NCBI RefSeq assembly: GCF_033542235.1
Contig: NZ_JAWRCU010000018.1
Span: 1-64,000 of the forward strand
Source: JAWRCU01 sp033542235
GTDB taxonomy: Bacteria > Pseudomonadota > Alphaproteobacteria > Rhizobiales > Rhizobiaceae
DNA: 64,000 nucleotides
Reading direction: 5' to 3'
Numbering within the stretch: position 1 is the stretch's first letter; each line of letters opens with the position of its first letter. Both the position numbers and the translations under genes were made by a program. Shown in pieces: positions 62,967 through 64,000 of the stretch. Below the pieces are notes generated by a model. It was not told the origin of the DNA. It was given only the letters and a program-made list of their open reading frames with translations, and ran no database searches.

Positions 62967-64000
62967 ATGGGTTTGGAATTTCGTGCCGCGCGACTTGCTG
63001 TCGCCGCCGCTTTGCTGCTGTCGGCCTGCGAAACGGTCCCCTTCGGCCTTCCTCAACCGTCGCAACCCGACCCGCCCCCGGCCATCACGCTGCCGCCGGC
63101 AAAAGGCGAGATCATCGGTACAGGCCCGGTCCGCATCGCCGTGCTGCTGCCGATGACGGCACCGGGGAACGGCAGCCGAATAGCAACCGAGTTCCGCAAT
63201 GCAGCGAAGATGGCGGCCGAGGAATTCGGCCAGCAGACCATCGAACTCGTGGTGAAGGATACCGCCGGCAAACCCGAGCAGGCGCTAGCCACGGCAAGCG
63301 AAGCCGGCGCGGAGGGCTCTTCCGCGGTGCTCGGCCCGCTCTTTGCCGCCGAGGTGACACAGGCCGCCACGGTGCTGCGGCCTGCCAACAAGATCGACAT
63401 CGCCTTCTCGTCGGATGGCAATGTCGCGGGCGGCGGCACATACCTCAACTCCTTTTTGCCGGAGGGGATCGTCGATCGCGGCGTGAGCTTTGCAATCATG
63501 CGCGGATACCGCAGCTTCGTAGCGCTGCTGCCGAACGGCCCGGCCGGTGATGTCGCCGAGAACCAGCTCAAGCGCACACTCGCGGCGAACGGCGGAACTC
63601 TCATCCAGTCGGCGCGCTACGACTATGACGACAGCTCGCTGCAAGTCGCGGCATCCTCGATCGCTCAAGCCGCCGGACAGGCGCAGGCGATCTTCATTCC
63701 CGACGGCGGCAGCAGCCCGAATGCCGTCGCCGCGGCGCTGAGGTCCAGCGGGGTCGACCTCGCCTCGAAGAAGCTGATCGGCACGGGTCAGTGGACGACT
63801 TCGAACCTTACCGACCCCGCGCTCGTCGGCGCCTGGTTCGCTGATGCCGATCAGACCAGGCTCGCGACCTACAAAACGCGCTACCGCGAGAAGTTCGGTG
63901 CCGATCCCTCCATCAACTCGGCCCTCGCCTATGACACGGTCGCCATGGTCGCCGGCATCGTCAAGCGGTACGGGGCGGCCGGCTTCACCAGACCGGTGAT
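62967..64000 (+). CDS. LpoA-like penicillin-binding protein activator lipoprotein (runs off window)
   Basis: The first 344 residues of a periplasmic-binding-fold lipoprotein. The signal ends LLLSAC, with the lipidated cysteine at 21. IRIAVLLPM-type VRIAVLLPMTAPGN, FRNAAKMAAEEFG, GPLFAAEVTQAA and ALAYDTVAMVAGI follow, as in LpoA/YraM leucine-binding-type proteins. LpoA activates peptidoglycan synthases in gammaproteobacteria; the alphaproteobacterial role is inferred from the fold and the rsmI neighbourhood. AAGGGG lies close to ATG 62967. The frame is open to the window end. Confidence 0.85.
   Translation, partial: MGLEFRAARLAVAAALLLSACETVPFGLPQPSQPDPPPAITLPPAKGEIIGTGPVRIAVLLPMTAPGNGSRIATEFRNAAKMAAEEFGQQTIELVVKDTAGKPEQALATASEAGAEGSSAVLGPLFAAEVTQAATVLRPANKIDIAFSSDGNVAGGGTYLNSFLPEGIVDRGVSFAIMRGYRSFVALLPNGPAGDVAENQLKRTLAANGGTLIQSARYDYDDSSLQVAASSIAQAAGQAQAIFIPDGGSSPNAVAAALRSSGVDLASKKLIGTGQWTTSNLTDPALVGAWFADADQTRLATYKTRYREKFGADPSINSALAYDTVAMVAGIVKRYGAAGFTRPV

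Overview
The window is a high-GC chromosomal segment from an alphaproteobacterium. It is most likely a member of the Hyphomicrobiales (Rhizobiales), Mesorhizobium/Phyllobacteriaceae-like. Supporting signs are an Irr-type iron control element in front of a membrane-bound ferritin gene (mbfA), GGAAC-N16-CGTT promoters of the EcfG general stress sigma factor, rhizobial intergenic palindromes (CCGAAAA...TTTTCGG and TAGAGC types, and the roughly 155-bp CCCCCTCTGTCCTGCC mosaic), and class III cyclases of the rhizobial kind. No rRNA, tRNA or CRISPR array was seen. The assignment rests on sequence reading only.

0-24 kb is a metabolic and stress region. It begins with the 5' end of an IS110-family transposase. 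Next come a Tat-exported PhoX phosphatase with a PHO box, a LysE exporter, cysK, and a TAXI-type TRAP transporter (receptor, fused permease, DUF1850 protein). A DUF892 ferritin-like stress protein with an EcfG promoter follows, then an ArsR regulator with two matching dyads, and a guanidinium exporter behind a guanidine-II (mini-ykkC) riboswitch. mbfA (Irr box) is divergent from ku-ligD (EcfG promoter). After these lie a threonine/serine dehydratase, a CecR-like tetR-hlyD-ABC efflux operon, and a hydroxyquinol branch (frameshifted 1,2-dioxygenase plus maleylacetate reductase).

24-53 kb is an accessory surface-polysaccharide and cyclic-nucleotide region. It holds a polysaccharide lyase, two COG4671-type glycosyltransferases, two GT4 and one GT2 enzymes, methyltransferases, a polysaccharide deacetylase and a frameshifted UDP-sugar dehydrogenase. 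Interleaved with these are an aberrant 906-residue ABC exporter whose nucleotide-binding domain has lost its catalytic residues and gained about 290 residues, a cNMP-binding protein, a metallo-beta-lactamase-fold hydrolase, a cyclase-like DUF3095 protein, and two paralogous class III adenylate/guanylate cyclases that bracket a complete oligopeptide-type ABC importer. A TIGR03032/SGNH pair and a 1,234-residue autotransporter close the region. This is the best candidate here for an undescribed system: cNMP-controlled export or assembly of a surface glycan. That reading is inference from gene content.

56.7-64 kb is conserved core: a GNAT acetyltransferase, gyrB, a cytochrome P450, and the yraN-rsmI pair divergent from an LpoA-like lipoprotein that runs off the window.

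The intergenic DNA is unusually rich in palindromic repeats. Two GGGGACAGTTTAC hairpins lie between convergent gene pairs, four long mosaic inverted repeats are present, and two opposed 8-bp tandem arrays lie inside the efflux operon.
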